NCBI GenBank assembly: GCA_022495995.1
Contig: JAFEMH010001231.1
Span: 434,001 to 498,000, forward strand
Direction of reading: 5' to 3'
From: Adenophora triphylla var. japonica
Taxonomy: Eukaryota > Streptophyta > Magnoliopsida > Asterales > Campanulaceae
Length of the DNA stretch: 64,000 nucleotides
The notes beneath the pieces are model-generated. The model did no database searches, was not told the origin of the DNA, and saw only the letters and a program-made list of their open reading frames with translations. Every line of letters starts with the position of its first letter. The stretch's first letter is position 1. A program made the position numbers and the translations under genes. Shown in pieces: positions 22,792 through 34,766 of this stretch.

Positions 22792-23550
22792 ACTCGGCTA
22801 CTCGGCATCGAGAAAACTTATACCGCCTTTGTATGGGTAGTCGGGAAGCGAAACACTACATGCGGTCGCATTCGGTGCTCTGGTCTCCAAAGTGGACCCC
22901 GTCAGATATCTCTTTGACAAGCCATCTCGTCGATGCGGCTAGCCAAGTGGTCATTCTTCCCGGCCGAGTTCAACATCAAGTACATGGTCGAAAATCAAAA
23001 AAGGGAAGAGTCATGGCAGACCGGCTTGCCGACTTCCCGGCAGTGAACCTAAGTGTCACGATCCGCAATTTTCGGACGACGGAATCTTTTCACTTGATAG
23101 CGCGGACCGCCGGCAACTCTTCTTCGATGGGGCAGCCAACAAGAAGGGGAATGGTATTGGAATGCTCCTTTTTGATCCCAAGGACGAGCATACTCCCATA
23201 GCCATCAAGCTAAATTTTGAAGCGACCAACAATGCAGCGAATATGAAGCTGTGCGGCGGGTTTAGAAGCCGCCCTCGAGCGCAACATCTCGTAGCTGGAT
23301 GTATATGGAGACTCGGCATTGATCATCAATCAAGTATCCAACAAATGGAAGACGGTAGATTCGGCCTTCGAAGTACCACGCGTACATGGAGGAACTCATT
23401 GCTCGGTTCAAGGACATCTCTTTTCACTATTTGCCAAGAGACGAGAACCGCCGCGATGCCCGGCAACCCTCGCCTCTCTTGTCGAAATTCCCGAAGGAAA
23501 AGTAGTAAAACCCCTCAGAATAGGCGGACGGGAAACACTCGCCTATTGCT
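22792..23550 (+). pseudogene. RNase H region of element A
   Basis: Remnants of the first RNase H (LEKLYTAF-like text near 22,810) are followed by a second, plant-type/archaeal-type RNase H: LFFDGAANKKGNGIGMLLF (about 23,118-23,174), IAIKLNFEATNNAA, and DSALIINQVSNKWKT (about 23,310-23,340) in shifting frames. A second RNase H before integrase is a hallmark of the Tat clade. It degrades the RNA strand during reverse transcription. Confidence 0.75.
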
Positions 23551-24336
23551 GTGAGATCGAAAAAAGAAAAAGAAACGATCGACGAACCCTGGTACAATCA
23601 AATTTACCAGTACCTCCAAAGCGGAGAAGCTTCCTTCACAAGTGAAGATGGAAAATACAAAGAAGGGATTAAAGCCAAAAACATGATGGCATTAAAACGC
23701 CTGGCTTCCCATTTCGTCATTCTGGGGGGTATGTTATACAAGAAGCGCCACCAAGGGCCACTCCTTCGGTGTGTAAACAAAGAAAAAGCCAGCGAGCTAA
23801 TGAACGAAGTTCACAACGGAACCTGCGGTCCGCACATGAACGCCCAAGCATTGACACAGATCATTCTCCGTATGGGATACTATTGGATATCAATGGAAAC
23901 AGACTGCATCCAGTTCGTCCGAAGCTGCGACAAATGTCAACGGTTCTCCAACCTCAATCACATCCCACCTCATGAACTCTATTGCATGACTACGCCATGG
24001 CCTTTCGCCACATGGGGAATCGATGTCATCGGTAAGATCACTCCTCCAGGGAGCAATGGTCACGAGTTCATTTTAGTCGCAGTCGACTACTTCACCAAAT
24101 GGGTAGAAGCCAGATCGTACAAGGTACTGAATTCTAAGAAGGTGGCCGAGTTCATCCGAGAGAACATCATGTGCCGATACGGAGTGCCCAATGAGATCAT
24201 CTCCGACAATGGGACCCACTTTGAAGGAGATTGTGACCAACTAACGGCCGAATTCGAGTCACACGTCACGAGGTCTTCTCCTTACGGACCACAAACCAAT
24301 GGTGCGGTAGTGGCACCAACAAGACTCTCGCCATGA
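23551..24336 (+). pseudogene. Integrase of element A, catalytic Glu lost
   Basis: One open frame of 261 residues. The zinc-binding module is HNGTCGPHMNAQ...CIQFVRSCDKCQRF (HHCC). The catalytic core includes TWGIDVIGKI, VDYFTKWVEA, YGVPNEIISDNGTHF (both Asp present) and SSPYGPQTNGAV. After NGAV the text reads VAPTRLSP-stop, where Tat integrases read E(A/G)ANK, so the third residue of the DDE triad is lost and the frame breaks. The enzyme would insert the cDNA into the host chromosome; this copy cannot. Confidence 0.9.
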
Positions 24337-24453
24337 TAATCCAAAGATGACCACTGCAGGTCGGGATCGGCCCGAAAGCTACATCTATCCCTCCAGGGAT
24401 ACCGAACATCGCCGAAGCGCCACGGGGAGACTCCATTCGCACTTACCTACGGA

Positions 24454-24855
24454 ATGGAAGCGATGTTACCCGTGGAATTGGAAATTCCATCCCTCCGAGT
24501 CATCTTGGAAAACGGGATCAATGAAGTCGAATGGCTACAGAGCCGTCACGACGAACTTGCTCTACTCGACGAGCGCAGATTGAAAGCCATGGAACACACT
24601 CGAGCCTACCAGAGTAGAATGGCACGAGCATTCGACAAGAAAGTCAAGATCCGAGACATCAGAGAAGGCGACTTGGTGCTAAAGGAAAAGCCTCCTACGC
24701 AGACCAATCCCCTCGGAAAGTGGGAGCCTACCTGGATAGGACCGTTCGTGGTACAAAGAATCTTCTCCGGAGGAGCCATGAAGCTAGCAGACTTGGACGG
24801 AAACCCTTTCGTTAATCCCGTGAACGGAAGCAAGCTCCGCAGATACTTCGTTTGA
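24454..24855 (+). pseudogene. Integrase C-terminus of element A
   Basis: This frame continues the integrase after a short broken gap: AMLPVELEIPSLRV, the long helix with RRLKAMEHTRAYQSRMARAF, DLVLKEKPP, and the GPY/F-type module GKWEPTWIGPFVVQRIF (about 24,715-24,765). It ends SKLRRYFV-stop, the usual end of a Tat polyprotein. Confidence 0.88.
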
Positions 24856-25265
24856 GGAAGAGCACGAGTCAACTCACCTTCCCCATACACCGTCCCCCTC
24901 AGTAAATTAAAGTGCTAAAAGAGTAATACCCAACTGGATACATTCCCGCTAATGATCCAGGTAAAAAACAAGGTCGCACTTCTTTTGTCTTTGTTTTCTC
25001 AAATTCACCTAAAAGTGTCGAACTACGGTGACCTGAGCCCCTTAGTCCAACTGTAAAAGGGGAACGTAGGCAGCCATCATTGGTTCGGTCTAAAAAAACA
25101 AAAAAATACAATAAGCATCAATTGCTTGTGTTTCGAAAAACTCTTTTCATTTAACCTACAAATTCATAACGGTTAAAACATTCTTTGATGAGTTCAAGCA
25201 CGGTCAACTCTTGACTCGCTACACGCTAGCAAAACTACAATAAAACATTAATCAATTAATGTGTC
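24856..25265 (+). mobile_element. Post-pol spacer of element A
   Basis: Non-coding. Contains the 'aaaagagtaatacccaa' phrase shared with element 1, and the conserved hairpin box at 25,020-25,075. It ends in GTGTC, the left target duplication of the solo LTR that follows. Confidence 0.7.
25020..25075 (+). ncRNA. Conserved hairpin box, copy 4 (element A)
   Basis: Outer stem CTACG (25,023-25,027)/CGTAG (25,065-25,069). Inner stem CCCCTT (25,038-25,043)/AAGGGG (25,057-25,062). The inner stem sequence differs from copies 1 and 7 but still pairs. CAGCC follows, as in most copies. Confidence 0.5.
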
Positions 25266-27281
25266 TGTAAGTACCCAAATCCGGATCGTCCAAATCCGTC
25301 GAGGAAAGTTAACCGAAATCCGTTAAGCCGGCCCGCTCCAGTTAACCGGAACTCGTTAAACTCCCGTTCTTTGTGCTAACGAGACGTCCGGGACTGCCCG
25401 TGCATCCCGACATCGAACCGTACTTAGCACGTGACATCTCACGTAAAAGTATGGCTTTCCCTGAAAAACGCATTTTCCGGCACTTTAGGGCGTTTCGGAC
25501 ATTTCCTGATCGTTATTTTAAAAACGGACAAAACGGGACCGAGGGAACGAACTCCCACACTTACGGTGTGTCACGGGACACGTGTCTGCATGCCACCTCC
25601 CTCTAGTCACTCGTCAATCACAAATCAAGGCCAAAAGACCAAAATACCCCTGGTTTGCAAGCGAGTCCGTAGGACTCACTTGTGCAATTTTCTGAAATTG
25701 CCCGGCCAAGTCCCAATTTCCAAAATTCCCAAACCCACGAAATTCAGTCCAAGTCCGGCCGGACTCCTACTGCAATTTTCACCCTATAAATAGAAGTTGC
25801 TGTCAAAGGCAAAAGGAGGATTAAAAACACCAAAAACTCACATACCCCACGGTCCAAACTGGTTTCCACCCCTTCCGAGCTCCCGTTTTGTCTCGATTCG
25901 CGTGAAACCTTCGTATTTCAATCAAATACGCACCCTACAACTTCGAAACAACCTTTCGAATCACTTTCCGTGTCCCGTACACACCTCCCGAGCCAAAGGA
26001 GTCGACCCTAGCCATAGGTATAACTCCCTCTCTCTGAATCTCCCGTTCCGTCTCGGTTTACGCGCCAGTCGCTATAACTGATTCGAACGTCATTGTCAAA
26101 ATGTAGACGCCTCCGTCTAACGGGGTCCGATACGTTTTAGCCCCTCGATCCTCTTCTCTTTCCGTAAGAGAAGTAATCACGGGTTAAAACGGCGTTCCGA
26201 CCCCGTTCCGTTTACTTTCACGTCATTTACAATTCTGAGCCGTTTGGCCTCGTTGATCGTCATTTACAATTCCGAGCCGTTTGGCCTCGTTGATCGTCAT
26301 TTACAATTCCGAGCCGTTTGGCCTCGTTGATCGTCATTTACAATTCCGAGCCGTTTGACCTCGTTGATCGTCATTTACGATTCCGGATCGTTTGATTCCG
26401 TTGACACCGCTTTAAATACTGTCATTTACCAGTCCGATCCGTTTGGATTGTGATAGTATTTACTTTTCAAAGTCCGAGTCGCAACCCGATTCGTTGATCG
26501 CATATCATTTAATACGCATTTTTCCCGTAAAAATCGTTAACAATGTAATGCCCGGTTCAAAACCGGAGTTCGTCCGTCGAACTCTCTTTCAAAACGCGCG
26601 AAATGACGTTTGCCACGCAAACGCTCATCTTCAAACTCAAAGCCGCCATTTGACACTTAAAATCATTTAATATGCATTTTTCTCGCAAAAATCGTTAACA
26701 ATGACTCGTACGGCTCAAAGTCGACGTTTGCCACGCAAACGCTCATTTCAAACTCAAAATCGACGTTTGCCACACAAACGCTCATTTCAACTCAAAACCG
26801 ACGTTTGTCATTCAAACGCTCGTCTTTTCAAACAAAGTCACCTAATCAACGTTTGACACTCAAACCAAGATTAAGCTTGTCATTCAAGCCCCCCATTTCA
26901 ACACACACACACACACGATTTCGAGAAAGGTAGAAAGACTCGTCATGCGAGGCGTTTCGGGCGATCTCGTCATACTCTACCCGAAACGTAACCTGACCTC
27001 CGAACCTAACAATCTCTGGTACTAAAAAGCTTTTTACTCGTTTTTGCTGCCAATAAAAATGATCCCCATTTTCAAAGCCTTTTCCTAAGTTTTTGCTACC
27101 AATAAAAACGACACCTTTTCACTATAGCCGTTTCTCAACGTTTGGGCTCAAAATACAAAACCGCGTGGCGACTCCTCATTCTGCTCCTTCCCGTGAAGCG
27201 AGGTCTCAGACACCAACCCCCCGCGAAAGACAACCGCCTTTTCCGCCGCCCCCCGTGCGCGAAAAAGATCGGGTAATTTCA
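25266..27281 (+). mobile_element. Solo LTR of the element A family
   Basis: Begins TGTAAGTACCC, ends GGGTAATTTCA, and is flanked by a perfect 5-bp duplication GTGTC (25,261-25,265 and 27,282-27,286). No primer binding site follows. It matches A's own 3' LTR (34,767-36,892), so a relative inserted into A and then lost its interior by LTR-LTR recombination. TATAAATA lies at 25,785-25,792. Internal repeats: a 37-bp GATCGTCATTTACAATTCCG unit (about 26,215-26,400) and an ACGTTTGCCACGCAAACG unit (about 26,725-26,820). A PBS-like TGGCGACTCC lies at 27,166-27,175. Confidence 0.93.
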
Positions 27282-27286
27282 GTGTC

Positions 27287-29990
27287 TGCAATGACAATGG
27301 GTGGATACTCTGGACAGCAAGGTCAACCTATTTTCCCGTACTAGGTCCTTCATCCTTCTTCCCCTTCCCTTTTCCCCGGCGAGTGTTCTGCACCTTCGCA
27401 GGAAATATTCCGGTAGGCCTTCTACAGCTCGGGGACTCTTCCCGACGCCTCCGTCGGCTTGTGGTGTCAGCGCAGCCCTTTCTCTAGCTCTGTCTTGAGC
27501 CGCCTCGCTTCGAGCCATCATTGCGGTGCTTTGATTGGCCTCCCGATCGGCACTTGCCACATAATCGGCCATGGCATCGCCGTACGATTCCCGGGGTTAG
27601 CCCTTTAGTCCTCCTCGAGGTCGAGCTGTCCAGGTGATCGGCACCCGCGGCTCACTCCGTCTCCACAAGATAGCCATCTGTGTCTCCCCTATACACTCTT
27701 CGTACCGGTTCGAATCTTTGCGTCGACAGAACAATGCCATCTCTCCCGGTGAAAGAGAACCACTGGCGGGAAAGGACGCGTATTGCCACCGGCGGGTGAT
27801 CAACAATAGCGTCGAAGGATCTTCCATCCGCAGATCCCACCTCAAAGGTAGCGGCATAACTCGGATCGGTCGGTGGCATCTGCTCCCGGCCCGTCTTGCC
27901 CTTGAGAACCAATGATGGAATATAGAAAGACGTGCGAGACGGGCCGGCACTCGACAATCAGCGGACCCTCTGAGCGGTCCCTCTGAGTCTGTAACTTCCG
28001 ATGGGGAACCCACCATCGCAAATGATGCGTGCAAAGTCGGCCATCCAGGCTCCGGCTCGGCTGATCGCCCTATCACAAGAGGACGTCGCGAGAAAGACCA
28101 AGCGTCCACAAGACATTGGCACCTCGGGCATCATCTGCGACCTCTCCCTCAACCACGTGGTCGGCGCCAGCGGGACTCCCTCCCCACATGTATCGGCTAC
28201 CGGTCGCCATCCGGCTATGCCCGAGGAACGTCTCGCCCAAGATCAATGGCACGATGTCTCCCCCGCTCCGCCTTTGCCTCGCTAGGTCCGAGGACACTTT
28301 GTGATGGCACACACCGAGAAGACGTGAATGTGAACAAAGTAGCAATCGCGCACGAGCAAACGCGTCCCACGAAAAGACGCTCCCTCGGCTCAGAGCCAAA
28401 TCTTTCGGGCGAGTCCAGAAATGTCAACGTAATCGGTATCTGTATCAGACAAGATCCCGTATGCTTCTCCGCCAGAGATACCCGACAAAGACACTAGCTT
28501 TCTCAACGGTGGCCATGCCACCGGCCATATACGGAAGAACTATTTGTTCCGTCTCGGGTCCTCCCGAATGGCCCGAAAATCTTCAAACGTAGGAGTGATT
28601 TCGTTGTACGAAAAGCTGTACACATTCCTCCGTCGTCCCAGCCGAGACGCGGCTCTCAAAGGTCCCAATCTGGCATGAGCTCCTTCAAAGCCCAAGCAGA
28701 TTTAATCCGTAACTGACTTTCGAAAAACCTTTTGTTACGCCTCGTGTGGTTTCGTACCCACAAAGTTGAAAGTTGTCCAAATATCGCTCTTGCATCCGAG
28801 ACGATAACTTGGGAAAGGGAGCCAAGAAAAATGAAGGGAACCTTGGAAGTTTGAGAGAATTCGGCGAGAATGATCAAAAAACTATGCGCGATTTCTTAAA
28901 CAATTGCAAAGTTTGAAGCGCAATTTAAAGAATGCGGAAATTCACTCCTAGTCAGTAGGACTCCTCTGCGGATTGACTTGGTCAACTCTGCGGCTTGCCC
29001 CTAAATTGGAAACATTTCCAAGCCGATCCTGTTCACCTTTGAGAAATGCTGCGTCTTGCCCATGGTTTCATACAACAAATATCGAGTATCCCTTCCGCCC
29101 GGGCTCGTGCAACTGCAAATAATTAATAATTAGTGCATACATGCTTAATTTTGACCCGTTCAATTTTTAATGGATTTCTCATTTTTTTATTTTTGATTAA
29201 CCTACTTCCTTATTTGCCAAAAATAACGAAGGTGATCACGAGAATAAATATGCGAAATACGAGTTCCGCCCGGGCGCCTTTTTGCAAATACGGTTCAAGT
29301 CAAAATTTGTTCTGACAAATACATGCATTTTGTCTAAACAAAGCGATAAAGAAAGAAAGGGGACTACTCGAGTCACCTTTCGTCATCCGTACACTCGACG
29401 TCTTGCTTGCTCATGCCGGATCCGTCGCAAACTCGCCAAACTCCTCCAGCAGGGAATAGGCAAAGGGCCTCCTCGGAGTACGCGAACTCGAGGACTCCCC
29501 CTCTCGCGCCCGAGTGCGCGGAAGAAGGAGCTCCAAATCCGGTCGTTCCGCCCGCGAGCGGCCGAACCCACTGTGTAAAGTCCTCCCCACCGGCTGTGGG
29601 AGCAGGCGAATCTCTCGGCCTAGACGGCCCCCGATCACGGACGTCCACGCTCCTCCAGGAATTGCACCGCATGAACTCCACGAGCCTCCTAGCGTAGGCG
29701 GACCACCCGTCAACCAGCCTCATGACGTCATTGTACGTACGGCCAGATACCTGCGAACCAGAAAAGTAATCAGAAAGCAAGAAGAAAGTACAGATGCAAC
29801 ATTTGCAGAATGCTACTATCAAATGCAGAAAATGAAAAAAAAAAAAAAGATTCCTTCCATTTTGGTCCCTCAACTTTTGGCAATTCCAATTTTACCTCTT
29901 TTTGGGCCTCCCCAAAAGTATAAAATTCCCCAGTTAGACATTTCTAACGCCCCTCCCCCGAGGATAAATCAAAGTTAGTTTTCACTAACG
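27287..29990 (-). pseudogene. Minus-strand accessory gene relics of element A
   Basis: Minus-strand frames at 29,373-29,873, 28,656-28,877, 28,073-28,399, 27,597-28,109 and 27,652-27,957 read like one broken antisense gene between integrase and the 3' repeats. Recognisable phrases are SFSYNEITPTFEDFRAIRED (about 28,560-28,610), IVPLILGETFLGHSRMATGS (about 28,195-28,250) and FYIPSLVLKG with PPTDPSYAATFEV (about 27,830-27,925). The E-x-TPT-x-E/D-F phrase resembles the plant-mobile-domain/DUF7745 group found in plant retroelements; this is tentative. The frame changes at least four times. Confidence 0.45.
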
Positions 29991-30109
29991 CTCGTCTCCT
30001 GACGTTAAATTGTCCAGTTGACGTTTGACATTCAAACGTTCAACCATGTCTCCGGACATTCCAGTTACTACTCCGTCTCCTGACGTTAAAATTTAATAAT
30101 GGTCTTCAC

Positions 30110-33100
30110 CATTAAATCCTCAATCGCGACCTTTCACGGTCCGATTCCAATCCTTAATCGCGACCTTTCACGGTCCGATTTCAAATCCTTAATCGCGACC
30201 TTTCACGGTCCGATTTCAAATCCTTAATCGCGACCTTTCACGGTCCGATTTCAAATCCTTAATCGCGACCTTTCACGGTCCGATTTCAATCCTCAATCGC
30301 GACCTTTCACGGTCCGATTTCAAGTCTTAATCGCGACCTTTCACGGTCCGATTTCAATCCTCAATCGCGACCTTTCACGGTCCGATTTCAATCCTCAATC
30401 GCGACCTTTCACGGTCCGATTTCAATCCTCAATTGCAACCTTTCACGGTCCGATTTCAAGTCTTAATCGCGACCTTTCACGGTCCGATCTCAATCCTTAA
30501 TCGCGACCTTTCACGGTCCGATTTCAATTCTTAATCGCGACCTTTCACGGTCCTATTTCAAATCCTCAATCGCGACCTTTCACGGTCCGATTTCAAATCC
30601 TTAATCGCGACCTTTCACGGTCCGATTTCAATCCTTAATCGCGACCTTTCACGGTCCGATTTCAATCCTCAATCGCGACCTTTCACGGTCCGATTTCAAT
30701 CATAATCGCGACCTTTCACGGTCCGATTCCAATCCTCAATCGCGACCTTTCACGGTCCGATTTCAATCATATCGCGACCTTTCACGGTTCGATTTCAATC
30801 CTCAATCGCGACCTTTCACGGTCCGATTCCAATCCTGTCGCGACCTTTCACGGTCCGATCTCAAATCCTTAATCGCGACCTTTCACGGTCCGATTCCAAT
30901 CCTCAATCGCGACCTTTCACGGTCCGATTCCAATCCTTAATCGCGACCTTTCACGGTCCGATTTCAATCCTCAATCGCGACCTTTCACGGTCCGATTTCA
31001 ATCCTCAATCGCGACCTTTCACGGTCCGATTTCAATCCTCAATTGCGACCTTTCACGGTCCGATTTCAAGTCTTAATCGCGACCTTTCACGGTCCGATCT
31101 CAATCCTTAATCGCGACCTTTCACGGTCCGATTTCAATTCTCAATCGCGACCTTTCACGGTCCGATTTCAAAGTCTCAATCGCGACCTTTCACGGTCCGA
31201 TTTCAATTCTCAATCGCGACCTTTCACGGTTCGATTTCAATCCTCAATCGCGACCTTTCACGGTCCGATTCCAATCCTTAATCGCGACCTTTCACGGTCC
31301 GATCTCAAATCCTTAATCGCGACCTTTCACGGTCCGATTCCAATCCTTAATCGCGACCTTTCACGGTCCGTTTCCAATCCTTAATCGCGACCTTTCACGG
31401 TCCGTTTTCAATCCTCAATCGCGATCTTTCACGGTCCGATTTCAATTCTCAATCGCGACCTTTCACGGTCCGATTTCAATCCTCAATCGCGACCTTTCAC
31501 GGTCCGATTTCAATCCTCAATCGCGACCTTTCACGGTCTGATTTCAATCCTCAATTGCGACCTTTCACGGTCCGATTTCAAGTCTTAATCGCGACCTTTC
31601 ACGGTCCGATCTCAATCCTTAATCGCGACCTTTCACGGTCCGATTTCAATTCTTAATCGCGACCTTTCACGGTCCTATTTCAAATCCTTAATCGCGACCT
31701 TTCACGGTCCGATTTCAAATCCTTAATCGCGACCTTTCACGGTCCGATTTCAATCCTCAATCGCGACCTTTCACGGTCCGATTTCAAAGTCTCAATCGCG
31801 ACCTTTCACGGTCCGATTTCAATTCTCATTCGCGACCTTTCACGGTCCGATTTCAATCCTCAATCGCGACCTTTCACGGTCCGATTTCAATCCTCAATCG
31901 CGACCTTTCACGGTCCGATTTCAATCCTTAATCGCGACCTTTCACGGTCCGATTCCAATCCTCAATCGCGACCTTTCACAGTCCGATTTCAATCATGTCG
32001 CGACCTTTCACGGTTCGATTTCAATCCTCAATCGCGACCTTTCACGGTACGATTCCAATCCTTAATTGCGACCTTTCACGGTCCGATCTCAAATCCTTAA
32101 TCGCGACCTTTCACGGTTCGATTTCAATCCTCAATCGCGACCTTTCACGGTACGATTCCAATCCTTAATTGCGACCTTTCACGGTCCGATTTCAATCCTC
32201 AATCGCGACCTTTCACGGTCCGATTTCAATCCTCAATCGCGACCTTTCACGGTCCGATTTCAATCCTTAATCGCGACCTTTCACGGTCCGATTCCAATCC
32301 TCAATCGCGACCTTTCACAGTCCGATTTCAATCCTTAATCGCGACCTTTCACGGTTCGATTTCAATCCTCAATCGCGACCTTTCACGGTACGATTCCAAT
32401 CCTTAATTGCGACCTTTCACGGTCCGATCTCAAATCCTTAATCGCGACCTTTCACGGTCCGATTCCAATCCTTAATCGCGACCTTTCACGGTCCGATTCC
32501 AATCCTTAATCGCGACCTTTCACGGTCCGATTTCAATCCTCAATCGAGATCTTTCACGGTCCGATTTCAATTCTCAATCGCGACCTTTCACGGTCCGATT
32601 TCAATCCTCAATTACGACCTTTCACGGTCCGATTTCAATCCTCAATCGCGATCTTTCACGGTCCGATTTCAATCCTCAATCGCGACCTTTCACGGTCCGA
32701 TTTCAAGTCTTAATCGCGACCTTTCACGGTCCGATCTCAATCCTTAATCGCGACCTTTCACGGTCCGATTTCAAGTCTCAATCGCGACCTTTCACGGTCC
32801 GATTTCAAAGTCTCAATCGCGACCTTTCACGGTCCGATTTCAATTCTGAATCGCGACCTTTCACGGTTCGATTTCAATCCTCAATCGCGACCTTTCACGG
32901 TCCGATTCCAATCCTTAATTGCGACCTTTCACGGTCCGATCTCAAATCCTTAATCGCGACCTTTCACGGTCCGATTCCAATCACTGTCGCGACCTTTCAC
33001 GGTCGATTCCAATCCATAATCGCGACCTTTCACGGTCCGATCTCAATCCTCAATCGCGACCTTTCACGGTCCGATTTCAATTCTCAATCGCGACCTTTCA

Positions 33101-34240
33101 CGGTCCGATTTCAATCCTCAATCGCGACCTTTCACGGTCCGATTTCAATCCTCAATCGCGACCTTTTACGGTCCGATTTCAATCCTCAATTGCAACCTTT
33201 CACAGTCCGATTTTAAGTCTTAATCGCGACCTTTCACGGTCCGATCTCAATCCTTAATCGCGACCTTTCACGGTCCGATTTCAATTCTCAATCGCGACCT
33301 TTCACGGTCCGATCTCAATCCTCAATCGCGACCTTTCACGATCCGATTTCAATCCTTAATCGCGACCTTTCACGGTCCGATTTCAATCCTCAATCGCGAC
33401 CTTTCACGGTCCGATTCCAATCCTCAATCGCGACCTTTCACGGTCCGATTTCAAGTCTCAATCGCGACCTTTCACGGTCCGATTTCAAAGTCTCAATCGC
33501 GACCTTTCACGGTCCGATTCAAATCCTTAATCGCGACCTTTCACGGTCCGATTCCAATCCTTAATCGCGACCTTTCACGGTCCGATTTCAATCCTCTATC
33601 GCGACCTTTCACGGTCCGATTCCAATCCTTAATCGCGACCTTTCACGGTCCGATCTCAATCCTCAATCGCGACCTTTCACGGTCCGATTCCAATCCTCAA
33701 TCGCGACCTTTCACGGTCCGATTCCAATCCTCAATCGCGACCTTTCACGGTCCGATTTCAATCCTCAATCGCGACCTTTCACGGTCCGATTTCAATCCTC
33801 AATCGCGACCTTTCACGGTCCGATTTCAATCCTCAATCGCGACCTTTCACGGTCCGATTCCAATCCTCAATCGCGACCTTTCACGGTCTGATTTCAAGTC
33901 TCAATCGCGACCTTTCACGGTCCGATTTCAAGTCTCAATCGCGACCTTTCACGGTCCGATTTCAAAGTCTCAATCGCGACCTTTCACGGTCCGATCTCAA
34001 TCCTCAATTGCGACCTTTCACGGTCCGATTCCAAGTCTTAATCGCGACCTTTCACGGTCCGATTTCAAATCCTTAATCGCGACCTTTCACGGTCCGATTT
34101 CAATCCTTAATCGCGACCTTTCACGGTCCGATTCCAAGTCTTAACCGCGACCTTTCACGGTCCGATTCAATCTCCCATCTCGACCTTTCACGATCCCATC
34201 TCAAACAGTCAATCCCGACCTTCGCGGTCCGACCTCCACT
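30110..34240. repeat. 34-bp minisatellite, roughly 120 copies (4.1 kb)
   Basis: The unit is TCGCGACCTTTCACGGTCCG plus a variable ATTTCAATCCTCAA tail of 13-16 bases. The GACC-TTTCAC-GGTC core is a small dyad and is far better conserved than the tail. Frames through it (31,043, 32,066, 32,919) give repetitive peptides and are not genes. Flanking degenerate units merge into GACC/GGTC-rich sequence at both ends. It occupies the 3' untranslated region of element A. Confidence 0.96.
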
Positions 34241-34597
34241 CTCCTATCGAGACCTTCGCTGTTCGTCTTCTCGGCAACAGCAATAAGCCCGAACCCCAAG
34301 GCACGAACGCCTCGCAACAATCCCTCTTCGGCCATCCAGGTAAGCCCGAACGCTCATCCCCAGCAGGATAAAACTGGCAGCTAAGCCCGGCCACCCAAGG
34401 CACGAAAGCCCTCGTCAGCATCGCAACTCCGGTTTGAGTCGCCACACGCCCTCAAAGGTTTCAGAAGTCCCAAGTTCAGACGCCTCCCGAGTCTCCATTC
34501 GGAGTACAGTGCCGCGCGAATGGTCTCATCCAGGTTTAGACGCCTCCTAACAGTCTCGCTCAGGTCAAGGTCCCCATGCGCGGCCCTTGCCCCCTTT

Positions 34598-34640
34598 CGA
34601 ACTACGATCGGCTTGATTCCCGCTCGGGATACGTAGGAAT
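34598..34640 (+). ncRNA. Conserved hairpin box, copy 5 (element A, before PPT)
   Basis: CTACG (34,602-34,606) pairs with CGTAG (34,632-34,636). The inner part CCCGCTCGGG forms a GC-rich stem. Position and context match copy 3 in element 1. The dyad GACCGCCCAGGTC follows at about 34,668. Confidence 0.45.
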
Positions 34641-34752
34641 CCTTTTCGCTAAGGGTCCAGCCAGCTGACCGCCCAGGTCTCTTTCAAAGTAAGGCATCCA
34701 GATTTGGATCCTTATCTTTTTCAACGACCCCACCTCCTTCGGAGGAGACGTC

Positions 34753-34766
34753 GCTGAGGGCTAAGC
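34753..34766 (+). promoter_or_regulatory. Polypurine tract of element A (weak)
   Basis: GCTGAGGGCTAAGC lies directly before the LTR at 34,767. Its presence, together with the lack of a primer binding site after 36,892, identifies that LTR as the 3' copy. Confidence 0.45.

Noticed and set aside
31043..33257. Open frames of 90-113 codons in the 34-bp array
   Set aside because: They are translations of the minisatellite (repeating RDLSRSDFN) and move with the repeat phase.
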